Shown: positions 1 to 10,108 of the stretch, piece after piece
How the letters are laid out: each line of letters begins with the position of its first letter
Position numbering within the stretch: the stretch's first letter is position 1
Program-made: the position numbers and the translations under genes
NCBI RefSeq assembly: GCF_035610345.1
Contig: NZ_CP141213.1
Coordinates: 1 to 64,000 of the forward strand
Direction: 5' to 3'
Source: Sinorhizobium meliloti
Lineage (GTDB): Bacteria; Pseudomonadota; Alphaproteobacteria; Rhizobiales; Rhizobiaceae
Length of the DNA: 64,000 nt
The notes under the pieces: model-generated
Databases searched by the model: none
What the model was told of the DNA's origin: nothing
What the model saw: the letters and a program-made list of their open reading frames with translations, nothing else

Positions 1-646
1 TCTAAATGGCTATCGCGGCATTCTGCAGGTGGATGGTTATGCCGCCTACAACAAGCTGGTCCGCTCCGATGGCGGCAATGACGGCGTCACATTGGCTGGC
101 TGCTGGTCGCACAGCCGGCGCAAGTTCTACGAGCTGCATGCTGCGGAAAGCTCGAAGGTCGCCACGGCGACGGTCGAACGGATGGCGAAGCTCTGGCAGA
201 TCGAAGAGACCGTGCGCGGCCAAGATCCCGATGTCCGCGTGGCGGCGCGCCAGCAGGCCTCTGCGGCGGTGGTCGCCGAGCTCTTCGCTCTGTGGCAGCA
301 GACCCTGCCGCGGATATCAGGCAAATCGAAGCTCGCCGAGGCGATCCGTTACGCCATCTCGCGTCGGGCGATCTTCGAGCGCGTCCTGACCGACGGCCGC
401 ATCGAGCTCGACTCCAACATCGTCGAGCGAGCAATCCGGCCCCAGGCCATTACGAGAAAAAACTCACTCTTTGCAGGCAGCGACGGCGGCGGAAGAACCT
501 GGGCAACCATCACGACGTTGCTGCAGACGGCAAAGATGAATAACGTCGATCCGCTTGCCTGGCTCACCCAGACCCTCGAGCGCATTGCCAACGGCTGGCC
601 GAGCTCAGAAATCGACGCGCTAATGCCGTGGAACTACGCCCGCTGA
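1..646 (+). mobile_element. IS66-family transposase (TnpC), C-terminal part, cut by window edge
   Basis: An open frame enters from the window start (in frame from base 2) and stops at 646, giving about 214 residues of an IS66-type DDE transposase. Visible family features are DGYAAYNKL near the start, the GCWSHSRRKF segment, the LDSNIVERAIRP segment that carries the catalytic glutamate of the family, and the C-terminal NSLFAGSDGGGRTWA signature. The protein normally exceeds 500 residues, so most of it lies outside. No TnpA or TnpB partner is visible. It borders the polysaccharide region and may have helped to bring it in (inference). Confidence 0.85.
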
Positions 647-767
647 ACGGCCTCAGCTTGCCGCTTACGGGCCGATGGTCCGAAGAGGGGTTTTTCGCGC
701 AGTTCCTCCGGTAGCCAACGCGCCTGAACCTCTTGCCAACAGAATCGAGCCGCAGGGTGCCGACGGT

Positions 768-812
768 TAGAGCAATTCGAGGAAAAGTGCGCAGCGGTTT
801 TAATTCGGAATA
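768..812. repeat. Remnant of a dispersed rhizobial intergenic repeat
   Basis: The stretch beginning GAGCAATTCGAGGAAAAG and continuing to GCGGTTTTAATTCGG resembles the abundant short intergenic palindromic repeats of Rhizobiaceae (typically AGCAATTCCAGGAAAAGTG). The second arm is degenerate. The family assignment is from memory of such repeats. Confidence 0.4.
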
Positions 813-865
813 GCGGAGATTGACGGGCGAGAGCCCTTTCCACTATTCGGCGAAAGCCGAATGCG

Positions 866-1606
866 CTAGTCGGGAAAACGATACTTGAAATATTCGATCT
901 CGGCGCCGAACAGCCGTTCGACGCGTTCCCGATCGCCCGGTTTATAGTAACTGCGAATATCTGGCCTTCTTGGGTTCGCCTTCGCTCTGGTCAAAAATCG
1001 TTCATCAAAAGGCAGCCCGATTTGGTCGCACACAGTGCGTAGATCCTCCGAGAGGCGCTCCTGCCGACCGACGAAGTCGACAACGACTTCGTCGTTCTTG
1101 GTGTAGAGCTGCCACGACTTCCAATTGATACACTCCTTCTCGGCTGCACCTGTTTCGATCAAGCAGAGCATTTGCGAGAAGCTCGGCCGGGTATCGGCCT
1201 TCCTGTAGTGCCAATTGTAAAGAGAAACGGCCCTCTCGTACGGGTTTCGCACGAAGCAGAACTTGAAATATCGATTCCAGGCAGAGGGGTCGAAGGCCTC
1301 GATTTCGCTTGCGCTTGAATGATCTGCGAGCCTGCCTGCAAAACGCCGGCTGAGAGCGACACCGGCCAATGAATCGACACTGTGGTTGCGGACGAGAGTT
1401 TGGGCGATCTTAAGTGGAGACAGGTGGCGGAACATGGCAATTAGCGCCAGCCGATTGGCTTTGGCTCCATTTCCGAGTGCATCCTTCCAGGATCCAAGTT
1501 GTACGTCCCATGGTCCGAATTCGCGAGCGAGATAGGCAGAAACCGTGCTGCCGGCGGTTTTCGGCACGTGGATGAAAATGAACTTGTGGCGATGGGATAT
1601 AATCAC
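866..1606 (-). CDS. Sulfotransferase family 2 protein
   Basis: Predicted 246-residue soluble sulfotransferase. The 5'-phosphosulfate loop that binds PAPS is HVPKTAGST at residues 13-21, and the 3'-phosphate loop is FCFVRNPYERAVS at about 117-129; both are where the sulfotransferase_2 family (PF03567) has them. It would transfer sulfate from PAPS to a hydroxyl of a carbohydrate. Its place beside polysaccharide genes suggests that it modifies a surface polysaccharide (inference). It runs towards the IS66 fragment and is not closely coupled to the exporter gene downstream. The acceptor cannot be read from the sequence. Confidence 0.82.
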   Translation of the reverse strand: MIISHRHKFIFIHVPKTAGSTVSAYLAREFGPWDVQLGSWKDALGNGAKANRLALIAMFRHLSPLKIAQTLVRNHSVDSLAGVALSRRFAGRLADHSSASEIEAFDPSAWNRYFKFCFVRNPYERAVSLYNWHYRKADTRPSFSQMLCLIETGAAEKECINWKSWQLYTKNDEVVVDFVGRQERLSEDLRTVCDQIGLPFDERFLTRAKANPRRPDIRSYYKPGDRERVERLFGAEIEYFKYRFPD

Positions 1607-1939
1607 TGCCTGGCCACTCCTTAGCCGGAAAAAGGTCGAACCCGCCCGTCATCGAAAGCCGAGACTGCAGCAAACTGGAGCCGATGCCTCCGTATCTGCA
1701 TCCTATGCATGGCCACGGCTACAGCAAGCCCGGCGTTGGGCGCTCGAGGGTTTCCCGCTGCAGTTCGAATTAACAGTCCCCTTCCCTCCCATGCGTCGGC
1801 CCCACCCGCTTCAAGTTCGACGCTCGGTAGTCGAGGTAATTTCTAAGAAGGATCCGCAATGAGGAAGCGAGCTGACCAAGGCGATTGCCGACCTAACGTC
1901 AGCGCCTCGTCCCGATCGCGGGTGAGACATCGATATCAA

Positions 1940-3763
1940 CTAAGTGGCATCGGCTCCGGCAGTCAATTCCAAAAAGCCGCCTTGGATGTTGTGGAGGCGA
2001 GCGTAGACGCCGTCCGTGCGGCGCGCGAGTTCCTCGTGCGTCCCCTCCTCGACGACCAGCCCCTCCTTCATCACGACGATCTTGTCAGCATTGACGACGG
2101 TGGAAAGCCGGTGAGCGATCACAATGACCGTGCGGCCGCTCATCGCCTGATCGAGTGCCTTCTGAACAGCTGCTTCCGACTCCGTATCAAGAGCCGAGGT
2201 AGCCTCGTCCAGAAGGAGAATGGGCGCGTTGCGGACGAGCGCCCGGGCGATCGAAAGACGCTGGCGCTGGCCGCCGGATAGCGTCATACCTTGTTCGCCC
2301 ACTGGCGTGTCGTACCCCTGTGGCTGCGCGAGGATGAAATCATGCGCATAGGCAAGCCGGGCCGCTTCCTCTACTTCCGCGTCCGTCGCTTCGGGTCGGC
2401 CGTAGCGGATGTTATCGCGGATAGAACCTTCAAAGAGGTAAGCTTGTTGTGAGACATAGGCGAGCCCGTTGCGCAGAGACTGCTTAGTAACAGCGGCTAT
2501 GTCTTGCCCGTCGATCAGGATCACACCCGATTGTGGATCGTAGAAGCGTGGAATGAGGCTGATGATCGTCGATTTACCGGCTCCGGACGGGCCAACGAGC
2601 GCGGTAGTCTTGCCACCTTCCGCCAGGAAACTAACTCCCTTGAGGACCTCCTCGCCATTGCCATAGGAGAACCGCACGTCTCGAAACTCGACGGTCGCTT
2701 CGCTGAAGGCCAGTTGAGTAGCCCCGGGTAGGTCACGTTGATGCGGAACCGTGTCCAGAATCTCATAAAGCATGCGGGCGTTGACGGCAGCGCGCTCCAG
2801 CGACACCTGCAGGCGAGCGAGGCGCCGCACCGGGTCGTATGCCAAGAGAAGCGCCGTTACAAAAGCGAACAAGGCACCCGGGGCCACGTTGCTGTAGATG
2901 GTGCGGAAAGCCGCATAGGCAAGCACGCCCGAAATTGCCAAGCCTGCAAAGGTCTCCGTCAACGGCGCCGTCCGTTCGCTCAAGCGCGCGATGCGGTTGG
3001 CGCGGTTCTCCGCGCCCTTGATGATCCCCTCGACCTTGCGGCCCAACTCGTCCTCCATCGTGAAGGCTTTGACGATGGAAATGCCCTGAATGGTTTCCTG
3101 CATCGCGCCTAGTACGCGGCTGTTCGCCTCGACCGCTTCGCGCGTCGCCAGACGCAGCCGCCTGGAAATGTAGCGAAGCCCGAGGAGCAAGGGAGGGGCC
3201 CCAATGAAGGTGATGAGCGAGAGCAGCCAGTCCTTGCTGATCATGACGCCGACAAGGCCGACCAAGGTCAGGACATCGCGGGCGACCGAGGTGACCGTCA
3301 TATTGAGCACGTCGCGGATGCCGGAGATGTTCTGGTTGATCTTGGCGGTGAGGTGCGTCGAGCGCTTTTCCTGGAAAAAGCCAATGCTCAACGCCATCAG
3401 ATGCGTATAAAGCCGGCGCTTATAGCGTGCGACAATATTGTTGCCGATTTTCGATAAAGCGACGGCTTGCCCATAAGTCGCCAGGCCTCTTAGCACAAAG
3501 GCAGCAAATATCGAGAAGCAGACGAGTAGAACGACGTCGCCGCGCTTGTTGGCGAAAGCTTCGTTGACCACCGTTTCACTGATCCAAGCGGTGAAGGCCG
3601 TCGTTGCAGCCACAACCATCAGGCACGCAATGGCAAAGGCATAGCCGCGGATATGGTCGCGGCCGTTTTCGGCAATGACGCGCCTTAGGACCCCAGCGAT
3701 CTTTTCAGTATCGACCTCGCGCTCTTTTCGATCCTTAACGCTCAAATAGTCCCGTCCCCGCAA
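1940..3763 (-). CDS. ABC exporter half-transporter, MsbA-like (fused TMD-NBD)
   Basis: 607-residue exporter half-transporter. An N-terminal membrane domain of six predicted helices (about residues 40-320) is followed by an ATPase domain: Walker A GPSGAGKST at 391-399, signature LSGGQRQ at 495-501, Walker B ILLLDEATSALD at 515-526 and H-loop AHRLST at 550-555. All catalytic motifs are intact, so it should work as a homodimer. MsbA-like proteins flip lipid-linked glycans or lipid A across the inner membrane; in this setting it may export a lipid-linked saccharide (inference). The ORF has 15-20 charged residues before the first helix, so the true start could be somewhat downstream. Confidence 0.9.
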   Translation of the reverse strand: MRGRDYLSVKDRKEREVDTEKIAGVLRRVIAENGRDHIRGYAFAIACLMVVAATTAFTAWISETVVNEAFANKRGDVVLLVCFSIFAAFVLRGLATYGQAVALSKIGNNIVARYKRRLYTHLMALSIGFFQEKRSTHLTAKINQNISGIRDVLNMTVTSVARDVLTLVGLVGVMISKDWLLSLITFIGAPPLLLGLRYISRRLRLATREAVEANSRVLGAMQETIQGISIVKAFTMEDELGRKVEGIIKGAENRANRIARLSERTAPLTETFAGLAISGVLAYAAFRTIYSNVAPGALFAFVTALLLAYDPVRRLARLQVSLERAAVNARMLYEILDTVPHQRDLPGATQLAFSEATVEFRDVRFSYGNGEEVLKGVSFLAEGGKTTALVGPSGAGKSTIISLIPRFYDPQSGVILIDGQDIAAVTKQSLRNGLAYVSQQAYLFEGSIRDNIRYGRPEATDAEVEEAARLAYAHDFILAQPQGYDTPVGEQGMTLSGGQRQRLSIARALVRNAPILLLDEATSALDTESEAAVQKALDQAMSGRTVIVIAHRLSTVVNADKIVVMKEGLVVEEGTHEELARRTDGVYARLHNIQGGFLELTAGADAT

Positions 3764-4098
3764 TCACGCATGGCGTGCCCGTGTACTGGCGCCGTCCCCG
3801 GGTCTCTATAGTGCCTTGTGACCGTCTTGGCCAGTCATGGGCGGCACCCTGTCATGGCAGAGCCAAACGGCTCAGCCTTCCAGCCGCCTCCCTTCTGCAA
3901 CGTCACGGCTTTCAGTGCGAATGCGGTCGGAAGCCACCCGCCCTGCCATCAATTCGTTCTCAGGTTTTCCGTGCGGGCAACGCGTCGGCTGGGTGTGAGC
4001 GAGGCTTCGGAGGCCCTTTCGCAATTTCTTGATGTCAGACTGAAATGTGTGCACTTATACAGGAGCCATTATCCTGAACCTGATCGAAAGCACGAAAA
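3764..4098. other. Gene-free stretch between exporter and pyruvyltransferase-like gene
   Basis: About 335 bases separate the two divergent genes. Overlapping short frames exist on both strands, but none has a ribosome binding site or recognisable sequence. It probably holds the divergent promoters; no clear -35/-10 pair stood out. Confidence 0.4.
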
Positions 4099-5427
4099 TT
4101 GTTCGAGGGGATAAAGTCCGCCATTCATTGGCGGTTCGCCAAAAAACTGAGGAATTCAAATCCTGACAGAGCTGCAAGGCACTTGGTGCTGGCAGCTACA
4201 GGACGCGGGGCAGACGTTTCCAGAGCCAGGCGCGCTGTGGGATTCCTCGTGGCAGACAAAAGGTACTCGGACGCTCGCACGATTTGCCGGGAGCAGATAT
4301 CGACAGGCGACCCATCCGGCTTTTGGCGGCATTACGAGAGCTTCGTTGACGAGCTCGCAAGCTCCTGCCGACACCAAGAAGTGTCTGGTTCGAAAATCAA
4401 GATCGCTCTGTTCAACGACACAGACTTCAGGGTCAATATCGGATGCCGGCTGACAAGCCAAGGGCTCAAGCAACAGATTCTAGATGCGTTCCCGGGCGCC
4501 GAGATCACATCCATCGGTTTCAATTTCTCAGCCTTCAGAAAGGAGTTCCCGAAGTCCGCATCCGCTGAAGGATATGGACTCTCGGACATTGAAACCCGGC
4601 TTTCTGCCGCATATGGCGAAGACGCTGTTGACCATATAGCGGCCGCCGATTTTGTGATCCTTCAGCCGGAGGGATCGTTGGACCACCGGACAACGGCAGA
4701 AGGGCTTGCAACTTTCTTCACTCCTATTCTTACCTCCAGGAAACTGAGGAAGCCATTTGCTCTATTGAACGGAACGATACCTATCTACGAAGGCGAACGA
4801 TCGGACTATCTCACAGGGCTCTTTCGCGAACTCGGCCATGTAGCTGCACGCGACGAAATCTCGGCGGAGCATTACGGGATCGAATTTCTGGTGGATGCCG
4901 CATTCCTCCGAATATCGCCAGCACCTGTGGCCGAACGCGACGGTTGCCTGATAACCACCGGCGCCAGAAACAATGCCGAAGAAGATGTTGAAATCCTCAA
5001 GGCTGCACTGAAGGTCTGCGAGGCGCAGAAGCTTCGCCCCGTCGTTCTTACGCACGCAGTTGAACGCTTCTCACCATATGAGGCCGAGATCATTGGCCGT
5101 GGCGGCATTTTTGCTGAGACGGCCAGTATAGAACATGCTGCCGAGACGATCTCAAAATGCCGCCTGCACATCGGCGGGCGATATCATATGGCGATCTTCA
5201 GTATCCTCTGTAACGTTCCTTCTCTCCTCTTCGACGTTCAAACACACAAAAACCAGTGGCTAGAGCGCTACTCTCCTCTGATAACGCTTGTGCATCCGCA
5301 CACGGACCTCGATGCCGCGGCAGCCGCGGTGCTGAGCAGTGGCGTATCGAAGGGACATCCGGGACCAACGGCCGCGGAGAAATACGTTCATTTCCTAAAA
5401 CGCGCTATGGCTGATCAGCCGTTATAG
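4099..5427 (+). CDS. Polysaccharide pyruvyl transferase family protein (PF04230-like)
   Basis: Open frame of 442 residues. The N-terminal quarter is charged and unrecognised. From about residue 100 (KIALFNDTDFRVNIGCR) it follows the pyruvyltransferase/CsaB fold, ending with the C-terminal signature GGRYHMAIFSILCNVPS near residue 358. Family members add ketal pyruvate to polysaccharide sugars, but many paralogues in capsule loci act as glycosyltransferase-like enzymes, so the reaction is open. The frame begins with TTG at 4099; no strong ribosome binding site precedes it and a start further in is possible. Confidence 0.7.
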   Translation: MFEGIKSAIHWRFAKKLRNSNPDRAARHLVLAATGRGADVSRARRAVGFLVADKRYSDARTICREQISTGDPSGFWRHYESFVDELASSCRHQEVSGSKIKIALFNDTDFRVNIGCRLTSQGLKQQILDAFPGAEITSIGFNFSAFRKEFPKSASAEGYGLSDIETRLSAAYGEDAVDHIAAADFVILQPEGSLDHRTTAEGLATFFTPILTSRKLRKPFALLNGTIPIYEGERSDYLTGLFRELGHVAARDEISAEHYGIEFLVDAAFLRISPAPVAERDGCLITTGARNNAEEDVEILKAALKVCEAQKLRPVVLTHAVERFSPYEAEIIGRGGIFAETASIEHAAETISKCRLHIGGRYHMAIFSILCNVPSLLFDVQTHKNQWLERYSPLITLVHPHTDLDAAAAAVLSSGVSKGHPGPTAAEKYVHFLKRAMADQPL

Positions 5428-5490
5428 CCGGTCCCCGGTGCGACGAGACGCTGCTGCGGCGCCCGGCCAATGACAGCGGCGCGTTGGGAA

Positions 5491-5811
5491 CTATCGCCAT
5501 TGACGGTAATGCGATGCAGATAGCGGCCTACCCGCAATCGGCGAGATCGTGGTCGTCCGCCCCTCCACCGCCCAGTTCAGAATTGCATTTGCCTCGGCAT
5601 GCATCTTTGCTCTGATCTCGGCCCGTTCCACTTCACTGGAGACGAATTGCAGCGGTATACGTTCAAGTGCGCTGAGTACGTCCTGCTTGAGATCGGCATC
5701 GGGATCGTCCCTGAGCCTTTTGGTTGCAAGGACTTTCACCAGAAACTCAAGGGTCGCGACCCGCAAGCCGTCATCTTCGAAATGCAAACTTCCGTCCCCC
5801 GGTGATTGCAC
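5491..5811 (-). CDS. Small hypothetical protein
   Basis: A 106-residue frame starting at GTG, of ordinary amphipathic composition (a helical stretch with EFLVKVLATKRLRDD, then many Glu, Arg and Ala). I do not recognise a domain. It lies between the pyruvyltransferase-like gene and the acyltransferase, on the acyltransferase strand, downstream of it. The protein-like composition argues for a real gene, but the start has no clear ribosome binding site. Confidence 0.4.
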   Translation of the reverse strand: MQSPGDGSLHFEDDGLRVATLEFLVKVLATKRLRDDPDADLKQDVLSALERIPLQFVSSEVERAEIRAKMHAEANAILNWAVEGRTTTISPIAGRPLSASHYRQWR

Positions 5812-5957
5812 CTTGACCGGAGATTAACAGCGGCGATTGTCAGTGGCAATTCGGATTTACAGTTTATGAAGTATAAGAATGAACGCGGCGCAACTTCAAA
5901 GTTTTTTGGACGACGGAGAACTGTCTCACGTGCGGACGAGTACCGGCCGCTGCCGGC

Positions 5958-7991
5958 TCAGCGATTCGAAACCTGGACGCTTTCTCGCATTATGCTCAGC
6001 ACGGGTCGGAAGAGTGCTGAGAGACTTTCCGCACCTTTCGCCGAGAGGTGATCTCCGTCCATATAGAGAACGGTGCCGTCTCGCATGGCATGACACCTGG
6101 AGGCGTTGCAGATTGCGCGCATCGGATCGACGACCAAAGCTCCGCTCGATCTGGCCGCATCCGCCAACACCCGCCGGGCCAAGGCTTGGCGCCTGTTGGT
6201 GTATTCAAGAGAAGGAGCTATATCGAGCGAGCGTCCAGAGGCAGCCGCTCGTGCGAGGGCCTCGGGAACGTCGAATCCCATCTCCGGTACATCCATCACC
6301 AGAACAGCTTTCGATCCCTGCCGAGCGAGCTTGGTCAAAGTCGCATTAAGTCCCTTCCTGACCGGAATAGACCAATCGGTCCGGGAGGGTACGACGCGAG
6401 GGTCAAAGAAAATCCCCTGACCCGGAAGCTCTTCTCGGTGGACGTACTTGGGCCAATAGCCCACCATGAAAATGAAGGCGAACTTTCTCTTCTCGATCAG
6501 CGACATCACTGCGGAATTGTGATCGATGCACCTTTTGACCGCCCCCGGAGGACCGAAATCCGTGTCTGGCAAGGGCGGGCACGATCCGCGCCCGACGAAC
6601 ATGCCCGATAAACCCATTTGGCGAGCGGCAGTGTCAATAGCAGGAGCGATCGCAGCGGCATGAGAATCTCCCCACACGAGGAACCGCGGCTCGCCCGCAG
6701 TCTCGACTCCGACCCGGCAGATCTCCCCTCTCCTTATCTGAACCGGTGTCAGTCCTTCCCCATTTGAATCGGTGAAACACCGCTTGGAGGAGAATGGGCT
6801 CTCATCATAGGTGGCTTGGTAAAGTGTTCGGGCATTTTCGGGCAATCTTTGGGGAATGCCTTCCAAATCATTGACGATGAAACCGAAGGCGACCGCAGAA
6901 GAAATAGCAGCGCTACTCACGCCGACGATCGCGACGCGCGAGGATGCCAGCACGCCATACCGCGCGGGCTGCTCGACGAATCTCCATGAAATGTATGCGA
7001 GGGCGAAGGACATCGCCACGGCGGTCAGCGCCCATCCGGTTGTCAGTTCGTGGCCAAGGCCATAGCGCAAGAACACGATTACGGGCCAATGCCAGAGGTA
7101 GAGGGAGTATGAGATGCGTCCGATGAAGACCGAAACGGGATTACCCAGTAAGCGGCCTATCGCTCCGCCTCGACAGTGTGCGTGGATCACAAGGGCCGTA
7201 CCGAGGCAGGGCACTGCGGCATAAACACCAGGAAAGGGCGTATCGGGAGAATAGACGAAAACCGCCAGGAGAACTGCCAGCAGTCCAAGTGCCGCCAATG
7301 CCTGCGAGCCGCGGGCCCCATAATTTGAGGCAGGAGCAATGGCAACAAGGACTCCGATCAGCAACTCCCAAACGCGAAAATGCAGCAAGTAGAATGCTTT
7401 TTCGGGCGAGTGCACGATCCCCCAAATGCTTGCCCCGAAGGACAAGAGCGCCACCGTCAAAACGATTGCGGGAATGTGCTTACGTGCGAATTTGAAGGCA
7501 AGGAAAACCGCGATAGGAAAAATCAGGTAAAACTGCTCTTCCACAGACAGGGACCAGGTATGAAGCAATGGCTTCATCTCTGACGAGAGATCGAAATAGC
7601 CGCTCTCGCTGCGGAACAGGATGTTCGAAGTGAATACGGCAGCAGCTTGTACGCTATCGCCAAAATACCGAAACTCCTGCGGCATCAGCAAAAACCATGC
7701 GGCAACGGCCGAAATGGAAATCATCGAGAACAATGCAGGGAAAATGCGTCTCATCCTCCGAACGTAGAACGCCCAAAAGCTGAAGCTGCCACGCTCGAGG
7801 TCGGCCAGGATGATCCTGGCCATGAAATAGCCGGACAATACAAAAAAGACGTCGACCCCGACGAATCCGCCGGAGAACGAATTGAAGCCTGCGTGAAAGA
7901 GGAGCACAGGCAGGATCGCCACAGCTCGCAAACCGTCCAGGTCCGGGCGATACTCGAAGTCTCGGTGGATCACTGCCAAGCGCGTTCCCAT
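5958..7991 (-). CDS. OafA/YrhL-type membrane O-acyltransferase with SGNH domain
   Basis: 677-residue two-domain enzyme. Residues about 13-350 form the acyltransferase_3 membrane domain, opening with YRPDLDGLRAVAILPVLLFHAG and including the HTWSLSVEEQFYL segment. The C-terminal half is a periplasmic SGNH hydrolase-like domain with block I VWGDSHA near residue 443 and the DGDHLS block carrying the catalytic Asp and His near residue 647. Such fusions take acyl groups from the cytoplasm and place them on O-antigen, capsule or other surface glycans. It is therefore a decorating enzyme for the polysaccharide made by the neighbouring genes. It is complete, with no disrupted motif. Confidence 0.9.
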   Translation of the reverse strand: MGTRLAVIHRDFEYRPDLDGLRAVAILPVLLFHAGFNSFSGGFVGVDVFFVLSGYFMARIILADLERGSFSFWAFYVRRMRRIFPALFSMISISAVAAWFLLMPQEFRYFGDSVQAAAVFTSNILFRSESGYFDLSSEMKPLLHTWSLSVEEQFYLIFPIAVFLAFKFARKHIPAIVLTVALLSFGASIWGIVHSPEKAFYLLHFRVWELLIGVLVAIAPASNYGARGSQALAALGLLAVLLAVFVYSPDTPFPGVYAAVPCLGTALVIHAHCRGGAIGRLLGNPVSVFIGRISYSLYLWHWPVIVFLRYGLGHELTTGWALTAVAMSFALAYISWRFVEQPARYGVLASSRVAIVGVSSAAISSAVAFGFIVNDLEGIPQRLPENARTLYQATYDESPFSSKRCFTDSNGEGLTPVQIRRGEICRVGVETAGEPRFLVWGDSHAAAIAPAIDTAARQMGLSGMFVGRGSCPPLPDTDFGPPGAVKRCIDHNSAVMSLIEKRKFAFIFMVGYWPKYVHREELPGQGIFFDPRVVPSRTDWSIPVRKGLNATLTKLARQGSKAVLVMDVPEMGFDVPEALARAAASGRSLDIAPSLEYTNRRQALARRVLADAARSSGALVVDPMRAICNASRCHAMRDGTVLYMDGDHLSAKGAESLSALFRPVLSIMRESVQVSNR

Positions 7992-8103
7992 TTTCGTGAT
8001 GGACTGCCAAAGCCAATGCGGCGTTTCAAGTCCACCTTAGATCGTACGGTGTGCTCCCTCGGAGGCCGGCTCGTCAACCATCTCCGGGCGGCACTATTTG
8101 TCC

Positions 8104-9093
8104 TCAGGCAACGCCGGCACGCAGAAGATCGTGGACGTGCAAGATGCCCGACGGCCGGCCAAAATCATCGACCAGAAACAGCACCGTGATCTTTTGCGAT
8201 TGCATCATTTCCATTGCCGCACTTGCCAGCATTCCAGGCGTAATCACGCGAGGCATATGCGACATCACGGTCTCGACCGTGAGGAGCAAAAGATCTTGTG
8301 ACATATGGCGCCGCAAATCGCCGTCGGTAATGACACCGACAAGCTCACCGTCGCTACCAACGACGCCTACCACCCCGAAACCCTTCGAAGACATCTGGAT
8401 GACCGCTTCGCTCATCGGGCTACCGATCGGCAAAAGTGGAACAGCCTCGCCCGAATGAGCCAGCTCATGGGCAAGCAGCAACTGCGAGCCGAGCTTGCCG
8501 CCCGGATGAAAGGTCTTGAAGTCCTCGGCCGAAAACCCCCTGCGCTCGAGCAAGGCTATTGCGAGAGCATCCCCCACCGCCAACTGCAGCATTGCAGACG
8601 TGGTCGGGGCTAGACCATGAGGGCATGCCTCCGGCACTTTCGGCAGGACGAGCGGGATCGTGGAGTTGCGAGCGATTGTGCTGCCGGCATTCGAGGTGAC
8701 GGAAATGACCGGAACGTTGAAGCGCTTGGCGTAAGTGAGGACGTTCCCGAGTTCGACGGTCTCACCGGACCATGAAAGCAGGATAAGCAGATCCTGCGCG
8801 GTGATCATGCCAAGATCGCCGTGACTTGCTTCCGTCGGATGCACGAAATAGGCGGATGTACCGGTAGAAGCAAGCGTCGCGGCGATCTTGCGTCCGATGT
8901 GCCCGCTCTTGCCAACACCCGCAACAACGACCCGCCCACGCTGGGAAGCGACGAGTTCGACGGCGTCGACAAAACTACGGCGCAAGGCCGCATCATCCTC
9001 CAGACAGGCCGCCAGGGCATTGATCCCGTCGGCGGCAGTGGCGATCGTACGACTGATCGACGCCAGTATTGGGTCACTTACAACCACGTTCAT
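8104..9093 (-). CDS. kpsF: D-arabinose-5-phosphate isomerase, KpsF/GutQ family
   Basis: 329-residue protein with an N-terminal SIS sugar-isomerase domain (GVGKSGHIGRKIAATLAS from about residue 59, then HGDLGMI and SWSGET) and two C-terminal CBS domains (from about residue 213, including VGVITDGDLRR). This is the architecture of KdsD/KpsF/GutQ enzymes, which interconvert D-ribulose 5-phosphate and D-arabinose 5-phosphate, the precursor of Kdo. Extra copies sit in Kdo-containing capsule loci, including K-antigen regions of Sinorhizobium. Its presence points to a Kdo-type or related acidic polysaccharide made here (inference). An ATG at 9093 opens the frame. Confidence 0.9.
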   Translation of the reverse strand: MNVVVSDPILASISRTIATAADGINALAACLEDDAALRRSFVDAVELVASQRGRVVVAGVGKSGHIGRKIAATLASTGTSAYFVHPTEASHGDLGMITAQDLLILLSWSGETVELGNVLTYAKRFNVPVISVTSNAGSTIARNSTIPLVLPKVPEACPHGLAPTTSAMLQLAVGDALAIALLERRGFSAEDFKTFHPGGKLGSQLLLAHELAHSGEAVPLLPIGSPMSEAVIQMSSKGFGVVGVVGSDGELVGVITDGDLRRHMSQDLLLLTVETVMSHMPRVITPGMLASAAMEMMQSQKITVLFLVDDFGRPSGILHVHDLLRAGVA

Positions 9094-9358
9094 TTCTTGA
9101 CTGCCCGTAATTATCGACGACCGGTGCTAAAGGCGTCGCTTACCGTTGAAGTCTTCGAAATCAAATCAAGATGGCTAAATTGTGCGATGCACGGGTATTT
9201 CCACGCTTTCTGAAGCGTGGCGACAGAGTATTGAAAGAATTGCAATACCGGCTCACCCCTTCCAGGCGAAGAACCGCCGGCGAATGGACACGTAGGCTGG
9301 CTTGTGCGAGACATAAGATGTCAGTCCCGTAAGTGAATCTCGCCTGCCCACCTGCTCA

Positions 9359-10108
9359 ATGGAATTCGCGATGACGATCGAACCCGAAGCGCTTGAAAAA
9401 TTGCGAGAAAAGCACCGCCGCTGGCTCTCGCGACTTGGCATTATCGATAAGCCGTGGCTGATTCTCGGTTCGGCGCCCTCCCCCACGATTCCGCCGGACC
9501 TGATTGGATATTGCGCACGCGTCGACGTCAATAACGCTGGTAAGACGGCCAATGCACTGGGTCTCCCACCCGCCGATTTGACGTTTCGAAAGCGGAAGAA
9601 GTCGTGGGAAGAGCATCCCTATGTAAGGACGAGGGGGCTTCTATGGCTTCATACAAAGTCTATCTGGGTGATGTACCTGAAACTTCTGGCAATGCCGCAC
9701 GTTCGCTACAAGAGCCTGATGCGCGCCACCAAAGCTGAGCGCGAAGCGATCGTCGAGGCCGTGAGCGGCGGACTTCCCCCCGATATTGGCGAAGTCGGCA
9801 AGGTGACGAACGGAGTTGCCGCCCTGTGCTACGCTCTTTTCATGGGAGTGCCGTCCGTGACACTGGCGGGGTTCTCAGTCACCAAGATGGGTCATTCCTA
9901 CGACGACAAGGGGAGAATTCGGAGGCAGATTGCCGAAGACACCTTCGTTCTGACGCAGTTGAGAGATCGAGGAAACGTCTTCACGACCGAGTTGGAACTC
10001 TCCGAGCATATCGGCCTGCCATTCATTCGCGATAAAAGCGACCTCGCCGTCAAGCCGGGCACCCCGATCGGCCCGGATCGGCGTCAGCGGACGTCCGCCC
10101 AAACATAG
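9359..10108 (+). CDS. Rossmann-like polysaccharide-locus protein (GT29/MptE-like), paralogue A
   Basis: 249 residues; a second in-frame ATG at 9371 is equally possible. The N-terminal part has PWLILGSAPSP, a nucleotide-binding-like loop. The centre has VTNGVAALCYALFMGVPSVT followed by LAGFSVTKMGHSYDD. The same two blocks, in the same order, appear in three other proteins here (12720, 13683, 14454). The pattern fits sialyltransferase-like GT29 or DUF115/MptE-like folds, which suggests a sugar- or nucleotide-binding transferase, but I cannot name the reaction. It converges on the ArnT-like gene and overlaps its end by 25 bases. Confidence 0.6.
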   Translation: MEFAMTIEPEALEKLREKHRRWLSRLGIIDKPWLILGSAPSPTIPPDLIGYCARVDVNNAGKTANALGLPPADLTFRKRKKSWEEHPYVRTRGLLWLHTKSIWVMYLKLLAMPHVRYKSLMRATKAEREAIVEAVSGGLPPDIGEVGKVTNGVAALCYALFMGVPSVTLAGFSVTKMGHSYDDKGRIRRQIAEDTFVLTQLRDRGNVFTTELELSEHIGLPFIRDKSDLAVKPGTPIGPDRRQRTSAQT